This document shows, piece by piece, positions 41,160-48,536 of a stretch of 64,000 bases of DNA. Location: the NCBI RefSeq assembly GCF_001938985.1, contig NZ_MKIN01000022.1:124001-188000 (forward strand). The letters run 5' to 3'. A model generated the notes under the pieces. It was not told the DNA's origin. It ran no database searches and saw only the letters and a program-made list of their open reading frames with translations. Positions within the stretch are counted from its first letter, which is position 1. Each line of letters opens with the position of its first letter. The DNA is from Gillisella taibaishanensis. GTDB lineage: Bacteria; Pseudomonadota; Alphaproteobacteria; Rhizobiales; Rhizobiaceae. The position numbers and the translations under genes were made by a program.

Positions 41160-42125
41160 ATGACTGTCGACATTCTGGTTCTTGGCGGGGCGCATATCGA
41201 TCGGCGAGGTCGCATTGACGACGAGACGGCCCCCGGCGCCAGCAACCCCGGACGATGGCTGGAGGAGCCGGGCGGCGGCGGTTTCAACGCGGCAAGGGCG
41301 CTGGCGCGACTCGGCCTATCCGTTGCGATGATCAGTCCGCGCGGCGGCGACGGCCTCGGCGAGCAGGTGGCCGCCGCAGCCCAAGCTGCCGGGGTCGACG
41401 ACAGACCTTTCGTGTTTCTAGACCGCAGTACGCCGAGCTATACCGCCATTCTGGAGCGGGACGGCAATCTGGTTATCGGCCTTGCAGATATGGATCTCTA
41501 CCGGATGTTCAGTCCGCGCCGGCTGCGGATACGCGCCGTGCGGGGTGCATTTTCGGCTGCCAAACTCATCCTCGTCGATGCCAATCTCCCGGCGGAAACA
41601 CTGGAAGCAATTGCTGTTCTGGCGGCAAGCCTGTCGAAGCCGCTCTTGGGCATTGGCATCTCCCCGGCCAAAGTGGTGCGCTATACCGGCTGCCTTGGGA
41701 AGCTGGACATGCTTTTCCTCAATGGCGCCGAAGCTGCCGTTCTTGCGGGTTCCCGCCCGGATGATCCGACTGAATGGCCGCAGCTGCTGCGGGCCAAGGG
41801 CTTGCGCGGCGGCGTGGTCACCAATGGTCCCGGGCCCGTGATTGCCTTTGACGATAGCGGCGACTATGCCCTCACGCCGCCTGCGCTGGAGAAACTGGCC
41901 GACGTCACCGGGGCGGGCGATTCGCTTTGTGCCGGCGTGACATCGCAGCGCGTGCATAGTGCAGCCTTGCCGCTTGCCTTGCGTCATGGTGTTGCCTTGG
42001 CCGGGCTGACCCTGCTATCTGACAAAGCTACCGCCGAGGATCTGACTCCAGACCGCCTCGCCGCGCGCCTTGCCCTGGTCGGCGAGCCGCGCGCCCTGTC
42101 CAGCCAGCCGAGTGCCCTTTTATGA
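41160..42125 (+). CDS. psuK: PfkB family kinase, probably pseudouridine kinase
   Basis: 321 residues from the ATG at 41160. The N-terminal DILVLGGAHIDRRGRIDDE is followed by GGGGFNAARALARLG; the C-terminal PfkB signature DVTGAGDSLCAGV holds the catalytic Asp. PfkB kinases phosphorylate sugars or nucleosides. The 4-bp overlap (ATGA) with psuG points to pseudouridine as substrate: PsuK makes pseudouridine 5'-phosphate, which PsuG splits to uracil and ribose 5-phosphate. The substrate is inferred from context. Confidence 0.87.
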   Translation: MTVDILVLGGAHIDRRGRIDDETAPGASNPGRWLEEPGGGGFNAARALARLGLSVAMISPRGGDGLGEQVAAAAQAAGVDDRPFVFLDRSTPSYTAILERDGNLVIGLADMDLYRMFSPRRLRIRAVRGAFSAAKLILVDANLPAETLEAIAVLAASLSKPLLGIGISPAKVVRYTGCLGKLDMLFLNGAEAAVLAGSRPDDPTEWPQLLRAKGLRGGVVTNGPGPVIAFDDSGDYALTPPALEKLADVTGAGDSLCAGVTSQRVHSAALPLALRHGVALAGLTLLSDKATAEDLTPDRLAARLALVGEPRALSSQPSALL

Positions 42126-43045
42126 CCCGTTCGATCTCCCCGCTCCTGCCCATCGTCTATGCGCGCGAAGTGGCTGCCGCCAAGGCCCGCAACGCGCCCG
42201 TCGTTGCGCTCGAATCCACCATCATCACCCATGGCATGCCCTATCCGCGCAATGTCGAGATGGCCCGAAGCGTCGAGGCGATTATCCGCGACGGCGGCGC
42301 CGTGCCGGCGACCATCGCTGTGATCGAAGGCGTCCTTCATATTGGGCTTGAGCCCGAGCAGCTGGAAAAGCTGGCGCAGATGACAGACGTGATGAAGGTC
42401 TCGCGCGCCGACCTCGCCTTCGCCATTGCCGAGCGCCGCACCGGCGCGACCACCGTTGCTGCAACGATGATTGCTGCCGCCCGCGCCAATATCGCGGTCT
42501 TCGCCACCGGCGGCATCGGCGGCGTGCATCGCGGCGCCGAAGAAAGCTTCGACATCTCCGCCGACCTCGAGGAACTGGCGCGCACGCCCGTTATCGTCGT
42601 CTGCGCTGGCGCCAAGGCGATCCTCGACATTCCAAAGACGCTGGAAGTGCTTGAAACCCGCGGCGTGCCTGTCATCACCTATGACAGCGACGTGTTCCCC
42701 GCCTTTTGGTCGCGCGATTCGGGACTGAAGAGCCCGCTGAAGCTGGAGAGCCCGGCGGCAATCGCCAATTTCCAGAAGACCCGCGACCAGCTCGGCATTG
42801 ACGGCGGCATGCTGATTGCCAATCCCGTGCCGGAAGAAGACGAAATTTCCCGCGAGGAAATGGAAATCTATATTGGTCGCGCGCTGGCGAGCGCCGAGCG
42901 CGAAGACGTAACCGGCAAGGCCGTGACGCCCTTCCTGCTCGATGCGATCTATCACCTCACCGATGGCCGCAGCCTAGTGACCAATATCGCCCTCGTTGAA
43001 AACAACGCACGCCTGGCGGCCGAGATCGCCGTCGCTATGCTCTGA
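42122..43045 (+). CDS. psuG: Pseudouridine-5'-phosphate glycosidase
   Basis: 307 residues. VVALESTIITHGMPYPRNVE is the PsuG signature, and FATGGIGGVHRGAEESFDIS with SADLEELARTPVIVVCAGAK covers the active-site Lys region. It cleaves the C-C glycosidic bond of pseudouridine 5'-phosphate. It is coupled to psuK and ends 231 bp before tRNA-Leu. Confidence 0.96.
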   Translation: MTRSISPLLPIVYAREVAAAKARNAPVVALESTIITHGMPYPRNVEMARSVEAIIRDGGAVPATIAVIEGVLHIGLEPEQLEKLAQMTDVMKVSRADLAFAIAERRTGATTVAATMIAAARANIAVFATGGIGGVHRGAEESFDISADLEELARTPVIVVCAGAKAILDIPKTLEVLETRGVPVITYDSDVFPAFWSRDSGLKSPLKLESPAAIANFQKTRDQLGIDGGMLIANPVPEEDEISREEMEIYIGRALASAEREDVTGKAVTPFLLDAIYHLTDGRSLVTNIALVENNARLAAEIAVAML

Positions 43046-43105
43046 GCCGCAGATAACGTGGATGCTCGGGACAATCCCGGGGGTCCGCCGTCACCTCCGA
43101 AAGCT

Positions 43106-43198
43106 TGTCAGGTTCAGCTCGAGCCAGACAAGCTTTCACTTTTTTGGGGCGACGTCTGTCTTTTCGGGAAAACATGAACCCACTTTTCCCTGACAAAC
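43106..43198. repeat. Dispersed repeat, copy 2
   Basis: Starts TGTCAGGTTC and ends CTTTTCCCTGACAAAC. It is a diverged copy of 13,389-13,480 and lies between psuG and tRNA-Leu. It may also form a hairpin through GTCAGG/CCTGAC. Confidence 0.55.
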
Positions 43199-43272
43199 TT
43201 AGAACGACAAAACCCATTCGAATATCTAAAAACGCCACTTGCAATTCGATGCGAGACCGTTGAAAACGCTGG

Positions 43273-44874
43273 TCATGCGGACGTGGCGAAACTGGTAGAC
43301 GCAAGGGACTTAAAATCCCTCACCTTCGGGTATACGGGTTCGACCCCCGTCGTCCGCACCATTCCAACATCCTGTGTCGTGAGATCTGCTAACACCTTGA
43401 ACGGCAAAGTGGTTTCAGCGGTTCGAAAGCCCATACCCGGGGCATATTGAAGATGCTCGGTGAAGACCAACTTTCGCACGGCTCGACGATCTTCGAGCTT
43501 TCCGGTTTCCCATAGTTTCCAAGGACTTGCCAGAAACGCCAAGGCGGTTCGTAAGGTTGCATCGAAATCCGGCAGATTCTTCTCCGAATTTTCGATCTTC
43601 TCGGCGAGAGCGACCTTCTTCCTTTGCAGATCGATCAGACGTGTCTCATACGCTTCGACTAACTGCGGGTTGGAGGAACTCGCGACTCGATCAATCATGA
43701 GTCCTATCAACTTGTCGGTCGAGCCGATTTCCTGTCGAAGCTGAGCAGTCCGTTCTGTAGAGCCAACAGACCGCTTGTCCCATGCTTCTCGGAAAATGGT
43801 GGAAGCGACGTCAATGATCTCCATGGCGGGCGACATCATCTTCAGCAGAGCTTCGAACTCCTCGTGCATCTCGTCACTGCTAAAGGACTTCCTGTAGCTT
43901 TCGCACTTCTTGTTCAGACAGAAATAGTAGGGATACTCTGCGTTTCGGCCGCGCGAAAATGCCCCCCCAAGCAACCGACCGCAGTGCGCGCATTGAACGG
44001 CTTGGCGGAGGGGGAAATGTTGGCTCAAATCAGCGCGGGCTGGCGCCTTGGCGTTCTCATTCAGACGCTGTTGGATTCGTTGATAGGTGTCATAGGTGAT
44101 CAGCCCTTGGTGACATCCTTTTCTGATTGATACGTCCCACGGTAGATACTCGATCATGCCTGCGTAAAGTACACATGTCAGCATTTCGGTCACGCGATCG
44201 AATTTGACCGTGCCATCTGTCAGTTTCGGATACCCAGAACTGTCTTGCAGAAAGCGTTGCACTTCTGCTTGTGTCTGAAACCGACCAGTAGCGAAACCCA
44301 TGAGTGCCTCGGTCACGATAGATGCAATTGGCTCCACGCGGATCAATGTGTTCTGCGCATTTATCCTGGCGAATTCGTATGCAGGCGGCTTGGATGAGAA
44401 GCACCAGTAGCCATTGAGTAGGCGTCCCCGCATGCGGTTGCGAACCTGCTCTCCGTTTTTCTGCCGCTGATGCTGCGAGACGCTGGCGAGGAGGTTTTCG
44501 ACGAGCAAGTCGTCGGAACTATCACCGAACTCGAAGGATGGGCATTCGAGCCGTGCACCTGTTGCCGCAATTGCAGCACGCAGTTTGTGGTGTACGGTGA
44601 TGTCTCGTGCAAGTCGTGTGATATCATCGATAATTACGATGCAATCGGAGCCGCGGTTCTTTATCAAGAACTTGAGCATCGCTGCGAGACCTGGTCGAAT
44701 CTCTGTCCCCCCTGATCGGTCATCCGTGAACATCATAGAGGGAGCGGGATAGCTGCGATTTCGTGCGTATTCTCGAATACGCGCTTCCTGTGAGCCGAGA
44801 CCGTCGCCCTCTTTGACTTGTTTCTTGCCCGACACGCGGGTGTATCCTAACGTCAAGATGTTTTTGTCCGACAT
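43273..44874 (-). CDS. Large serine recombinase (integrase of the island)
   Basis: 533 residues with GAGGAG before the ATG. The N-terminal catalytic domain starts LGYTRVSGKKQ (nucleophile Ser15) and has IIDDITRLARD. The recombinase domain follows, then a zinc ribbon (CAHCGRLLGGAFSRG ... CLNKKC near 297-325) and a coiled coil (about 375-440). This is the plan of large serine integrases. The last 27 residues are read from the antisense strand of tRNA-Leu (RDFKSLASTSFATSA), and the stop lies just beyond the tRNA 5' end. It is probably the enzyme that inserted the island. It is the last gene of an operon with two overlapping upstream genes. Confidence 0.9.
   Translation of the reverse strand: MSDKNILTLGYTRVSGKKQVKEGDGLGSQEARIREYARNRSYPAPSMMFTDDRSGGTEIRPGLAAMLKFLIKNRGSDCIVIIDDITRLARDITVHHKLRAAIAATGARLECPSFEFGDSSDDLLVENLLASVSQHQRQKNGEQVRNRMRGRLLNGYWCFSSKPPAYEFARINAQNTLIRVEPIASIVTEALMGFATGRFQTQAEVQRFLQDSSGYPKLTDGTVKFDRVTEMLTCVLYAGMIEYLPWDVSIRKGCHQGLITYDTYQRIQQRLNENAKAPARADLSQHFPLRQAVQCAHCGRLLGGAFSRGRNAEYPYYFCLNKKCESYRKSFSSDEMHEEFEALLKMMSPAMEIIDVASTIFREAWDKRSVGSTERTAQLRQEIGSTDKLIGLMIDRVASSSNPQLVEAYETRLIDLQRKKVALAEKIENSEKNLPDFDATLRTALAFLASPWKLWETGKLEDRRAVRKLVFTEHLQYAPGMGFRTAETTLPFKVLADLTTQDVGMVRTTGVEPVYPKVRDFKSLASTSFATSA
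43277..43361 (+). tRNA. tRNA-Leu (anticodon UAA)
   Basis: An 85-nt cloverleaf with encoded CCA. Acceptor GCGGACG/CGTCCGC, D arm GCG/CGC, anticodon stem AGGGA/TCCCT with loop CTTAAAA (anticodon TAA), long variable arm ACC-TTCG-GGT, T arm ACGGG-TTCGACC-CCCGT. The long variable arm confirms a class II tRNA. It is the left boundary of the island. Confidence 0.97.
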
Positions 44875-45170
44875 GAACTTGTTCTCCTCTTGTATGGCGC
44901 TTTCGTTGTTCGAGTGTGAATTGCGCGACGGCGCCGTCGTTGTCCGGATCGTTCCCGGCCCCGGAGTGGCCGAGCTGTGGCTTCGGGTGGCGAATTGTCT
45001 GGCCGAAAAGCTGTCGCTTGCTGGACAGCATCGATGCCGAATGCACGGTCAACATAGCTCTCCATGATCACGCTCAGGACCTCGAGAAGATCTTTCCAGG
45101 CGGACGGCGCTCCTGCTATTCGTTCGAGGGCCGGATGGACTTCCGCGAGCATAGGCTCACTCTTCCTCAT
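44853..45170 (-). CDS. Small basic-tailed protein in recombinase operon
   Basis: 105 residues, start ATG at 45170 with GGAGG 6 bp upstream. It overlaps the end of the previous gene (14 bp) and the start of the recombinase (22 bp), so the three are likely coupled. The N-terminal half is helical (ALERIAGAPSAWKDLLEVLS), the C-terminal half very Arg/Lys-rich (RGRERSGQRRRRRAIHTRTT), suggesting DNA or RNA binding. I do not recognise the family. By position it could be a recombination directionality factor or accessory DNA-binding protein. Confidence 0.6.
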   Translation of the reverse strand: MRKSEPMLAEVHPALERIAGAPSAWKDLLEVLSVIMESYVDRAFGIDAVQQATAFRPDNSPPEATARPLRGRERSGQRRRRRAIHTRTTKAPYKRRTSSCRTKTS

Positions 45171-45594
45171 CGCGTCCTCCCTTTTCCCGACCAGAACAGC
45201 TTCTTGGAGCCCCCTGCGAGGTTTTCTGAGTGGGCTCCCACAGTACAATTGGGGGGACGATGAGTTCAGTCCGGATGCCGGCTCCACTACGGTGCGACCT
45301 TATCAGCCGCAACGATCGCTCATCTCGCCCCAAACGGTGCACATCGGTGACAATAAAAACGTCAAAGGCTAGCGGCGCCCTTGCCGCCAAACTCATGACC
45401 AACGCCGGCCCGGGCTGCAGGAGGTCATATCGCGGATTGTCGTATGCTTCGCCCACGACGACGTATGCCCGGTCATGCGCATGCTTTCGTAAGCGATGAA
45501 GCTGCTCATCTACTTTTGCGGTAGATGCATTCTGGCTTTCGCTGGCGGAGCGCGCGTAAAGAAATGCACGAGTTGGACCAATCACAGGACGCAT
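45157..45594 (-). CDS. Stand-alone resolvase-like domain, atypical active site
   Basis: 145 residues, start ATG at 45594 with GGAGGAAG upstream. It matches the N-terminal catalytic domain of serine recombinases: FLYARSASESQN, a central VVVGEAYDN, and VFIVTDVHRLGRDERSL. There is no HTH, recombinase or zinc domain after it. In the usual YARVSxxxQ motif the fifth residue is the nucleophile Ser; here the aligned residue is Ala, with Ser at the fourth and sixth places. It may be inactive and act as a partner or regulator of the large recombinase. It opens the overlapping three-gene set. Confidence 0.65.
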   Translation of the reverse strand: MRPVIGPTRAFLYARSASESQNASTAKVDEQLHRLRKHAHDRAYVVVGEAYDNPRYDLLQPGPALVMSLAARAPLAFDVFIVTDVHRLGRDERSLRLIRSHRSGAGIRTELIVPPIVLWEPTQKTSQGAPRSCSGREKGGRDEEE

Positions 45595-45645
45595 ATACTT
45601 CCTCCATCATCCACATCCGCAACGGGAATGGTCGAGACCGCTTCT

Positions 45646-45894
45646 TTACATCGGCTGCGACGGCTCATCCGCCAGCTCAGAGGCAATAGTCTCTCGCTCG
45701 GCGGCGAGAAGTTGTTGAGCAATAGATACGGCAATCTCGCGCGGTGCTCGGGGAGCGGTCTGTCTCTGTGTCAAGATTGCATCTCGGCGGCGCGTCACCG
45801 GATTGGCTTTCGATCGACGACTGGTGTCGAAGCCTCTGCGGCGCGTACCTGGGAGGCGGCGCGATTCTTCTTGTTCTGACCGGGGCCTGCGCAT
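45646..45894 (-). CDS. Small Arg-rich hypothetical protein
   Basis: 82 residues, ATG at 45894 with AGGGTGG a few bases upstream. The first 50 residues are Arg-rich and likely disordered (RRPRSEQEESRRLPGTRRRG), and the last 30 form a helix (REIAVSIAQQLLAAERETIA). It lies 51 bp before the resolvase-like gene on the same strand, so it is probably first in the recombinase operon. I do not recognise it. Confidence 0.45.
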   Translation of the reverse strand: MRRPRSEQEESRRLPGTRRRGFDTSRRSKANPVTRRRDAILTQRQTAPRAPREIAVSIAQQLLAAERETIASELADEPSQPM

Positions 45895-46183
45895 TGTCCA
45901 CCCTTTCTCAGTTAGGTGGTCCCTGTTTGACCTGCACTCGTTTTGGCTTCCGAATAGCTGTGCGATTCAACATGTGCCTTCAATGCAATTTTTAATTGTA
46001 TGTCCATCTCGCATCGATCTGCCGGAATAGCTCCACTTTGGCAGCATTTGAGCTCCACCGCAACCAAATTAGGTTCATTTTGAATAGACTAACCAATTGT
46101 CTGCGTTTATTAATTTGTTTTTCGGTCCACCTGAGAGGTGGATTGAATCCTTCACGAAAAGCAGGTTCGGAAGGATTGAGAAT

Positions 46184-46375
46184 ATGCAACCAATGGATCT
46201 TTTTGTTTTCCAGACAGGGTCCATTCAGGAAACGTCCCAGGACCAAATGGCCAACGTCAAGGACTCGTCGTTGTCTGCCAGTGGGTTCGAGAACAAAGCG
46301 ACACGTATGGTTATTGCTGAACGGTTGAATTCTTGTGCGAGGGGGTATTCCTCAATCGCAAAATTCCGTCAATGA
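46184..46375 (+). CDS. Possible small protein (weak call)
   Basis: A 63-codon frame starting MQPMDLFVFQTGSIQE, with GGAAGGA 8-9 bp before the ATG. It is the only frame in the gap 45,895-46,520 with a plausible ribosome binding site. No recognisable family. The rest of this gap is AT-rich relative to its surroundings, contains a hairpin (AATCCTTC at 46,146 pairing with GAAGGATT at 46,170), and probably includes the promoter of the recombinase operon. Confidence 0.3.
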   Translation: MQPMDLFVFQTGSIQETSQDQMANVKDSSLSASGFENKATRMVIAERLNSCARGYSSIAKFRQ

Positions 46376-46520
46376 ACGACCGGTCACCTCCCTAAAACTG
46401 CGGCTCAGCGAACATCGAGCGGCTCCGCACAGGCCGATACGAAACGCCCGACGTTCATCTTGGACTTAGCTCGCACCAGCCAGAGGTTGCATTCAGTCTC
46501 TGGCAGCGGCGCTGCTGGAA

Positions 46521-48335
46521 TCAGGGTTGGCAAACAATGGCGCCCACCGCTCCTACCTCGGCGCAGGCGGAGAAGAAGGACTGTAACAACCAATAGAGTT
46601 GAACAAACGACGGCGCTGGCTGCTGCCCATTCTGTATGGAGGCGAAGGCTGTTTCTATCGCGTGCCTGCTGATCGATGACGTGACGATGGTGGCGCGACG
46701 TATAGAGTCAGGAGCAGTTCGAGCGTTCCTCAGAGCATCCAAAAGGTCGGGAGCATTGGAGCGAATAACTCGAGAGATTTGTGTTGCCTGCCCTGGAGCA
46801 TTGTATGTTGCGCCCCAACCCTGAACTTTGTTTTCGATCCGTTCTTCGGGAAATGACATGTTCCCGAGATTCTTGATCGCCTGGCCTACGGCAACATGGA
46901 ATGAACTCGCGCCGAGGCCTAGAGGTCCATGCTTCGCGTGATAAAATGAGATGTGGGTTAGCGCTCCATCTTGTCGGATGCCGATGAAGTCCGCCCACTC
47001 GTCGCCGAGGTCATCGCAAATTAGGATGGTGTCGGCTGCACCTACCTCATTCACAACCACACCAAATGTGGAGGTACGATCAAACTCTCTCTGCGCGGCG
47101 CTAAAATCGCCTTTCTCGCTAGTAGCGTTCGCAAGCGCTTGCTCGGGGTGGAGATATCGGAGAAACGACGCACCGCCATCAAGCATGCTTTCGTCTCGGA
47201 AGACTTGGCCATCAATGTAGGCAAGACCGACATCGTCAAAGAGAACGATCAGCGCGTCGATCTCATCGAGGTACTTATGAAGTGGTCGTCGTTCTGGATC
47301 TGTGCCAAGCGGAAATTCGCAGCTTTCAACCTCAATGGTCGAAGCGGGCGCGAGAGTGAGAGATCGAAGAGCGATACGCGTTTTGTTGAGGCTGATCGTA
47401 GCGGCCCCGGTACCGTCCACAAGACTTGCCGTTCTCACCCTGTCGGCGCCGTCGATTCTAAGGGCTTGGTCCAGTTGCTCGATCAGCGCGTGGAGCTCCT
47501 CTTCATTCAGTTCAGTAGGATGATCCCCGCCGTGCAATAATCGAATGGTCGCTCCATCTCCAGCGATGGCGTCCACCACGCGGTTTGTATCAATTGCCAT
47601 CGTGATTGGCTGGAACTCCGCCAGGGCATCTGCAAGCGACATTGGTCGCGCGAACGAACGGATGAACGGCGATACCTCGCTTAGTTCCGCTCGAAGCGAG
47701 TCGATGATGCCCACCGCGAATTCAATCAGCTCGTTGAATCCTACACGTATGGAGCGGATGCCGATGCGTCCCGTGCTAGGCGTAGCGGTGCTAAAACTGC
47801 CATCGACGGCGACAGTATAAGTCTGAGGCGCGTATCTGCGGCTGCCACCGGGCCCAACTACATTGGCTAGGTCGGCGGCTTCCAAGGTCTTGTTGCGCAT
47901 CGCGTACTGCGACACTGACATGTTACGCATACGCATGCGCTGAAACACAGCACTTTCTTTCGCGATTGCGCCTTCGACACGGCTGATTGGGACAGGCGAA
48001 AGGTGCGTTGACTTGAATCTTGCGGGCAAGGTTATTCGGGATGAGAAGATCGCCAGGTGTTGTTCATACTCTACGAGCAGCAGGTATCCGCATAGAAGCT
48101 CCCGGATGCCCGCACCTGTCTCCAGAAACGAAGGGGTGGTTTCGTACGAAAAGCAAATCGCTGACCATCTTAGATTACCTTCGGGCACTCTCGTATGTCT
48201 GAAAATGTCACGCGTGGAAACGTTGTAGTTTTCGCGTAACGTGACGAACAGTTCTCTGATTGCCTTATTTGACAAGTTTTTCCGGACAAGAAAGAACGTC
48301 GCGGTTTTCGCGGCCAAGAGATCATAAATCAACAA
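46521..48335 (-). CDS. Unrecognised 604-residue protein with nuclease-like C-terminal motif
   Basis: 604 residues. No ATG fits; a TTG at 48335 (or 48332) with GGGGGA 7-8 bp upstream is the likely start. I do not recognise the family. The N-terminal part (1-300) has IRELFVTLRENYNVSTRDIF, FQRMRMRNMSVSQYAMRNK and GRIGIRSIRVGFNELIEFAV. Around 434-470 it reads ADTILICDDLGDEWADFIGI followed by THISFYHAKHG, an E-x-ADF...HxK arrangement like PD-(D/E)xK nuclease cores, then GQAIKNLG. It is divergent from the giant STAND gene, 201 bp away, so the two could share regulation. Confidence 0.7.
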   Translation of the reverse strand: MLIYDLLAAKTATFFLVRKNLSNKAIRELFVTLRENYNVSTRDIFRHTRVPEGNLRWSAICFSYETTPSFLETGAGIRELLCGYLLLVEYEQHLAIFSSRITLPARFKSTHLSPVPISRVEGAIAKESAVFQRMRMRNMSVSQYAMRNKTLEAADLANVVGPGGSRRYAPQTYTVAVDGSFSTATPSTGRIGIRSIRVGFNELIEFAVGIIDSLRAELSEVSPFIRSFARPMSLADALAEFQPITMAIDTNRVVDAIAGDGATIRLLHGGDHPTELNEEELHALIEQLDQALRIDGADRVRTASLVDGTGAATISLNKTRIALRSLTLAPASTIEVESCEFPLGTDPERRPLHKYLDEIDALIVLFDDVGLAYIDGQVFRDESMLDGGASFLRYLHPEQALANATSEKGDFSAAQREFDRTSTFGVVVNEVGAADTILICDDLGDEWADFIGIRQDGALTHISFYHAKHGPLGLGASSFHVAVGQAIKNLGNMSFPEERIENKVQGWGATYNAPGQATQISRVIRSNAPDLLDALRNARTAPDSIRRATIVTSSISRHAIETAFASIQNGQQPAPSFVQLYWLLQSFFSACAEVGAVGAIVCQP

Positions 48336-48536
48336 GGTTTTCCCCCGAACTGAATGCGGATGAAGAGCAACTCGCTATCCGGGCACTTTATGCTCTACCT
48401 GATTGCCGGAAGGCAGCAGTGAATCGCCAAGGCTAACGATCTTATCTCCGTACCACGCCGTCGCTACCAGCCAGAATTAAGTGCGATCGAGTGCCACAGT
48501 CTTTTGCACAACAATTGCGAGCAGTATAAATGCGCT

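Noticed and set aside
44720..45055. 111-codon minus-strand frame at the recombinase start
   Set aside because: It overlaps two better-supported frames with good ribosome binding sites and has no such site itself.
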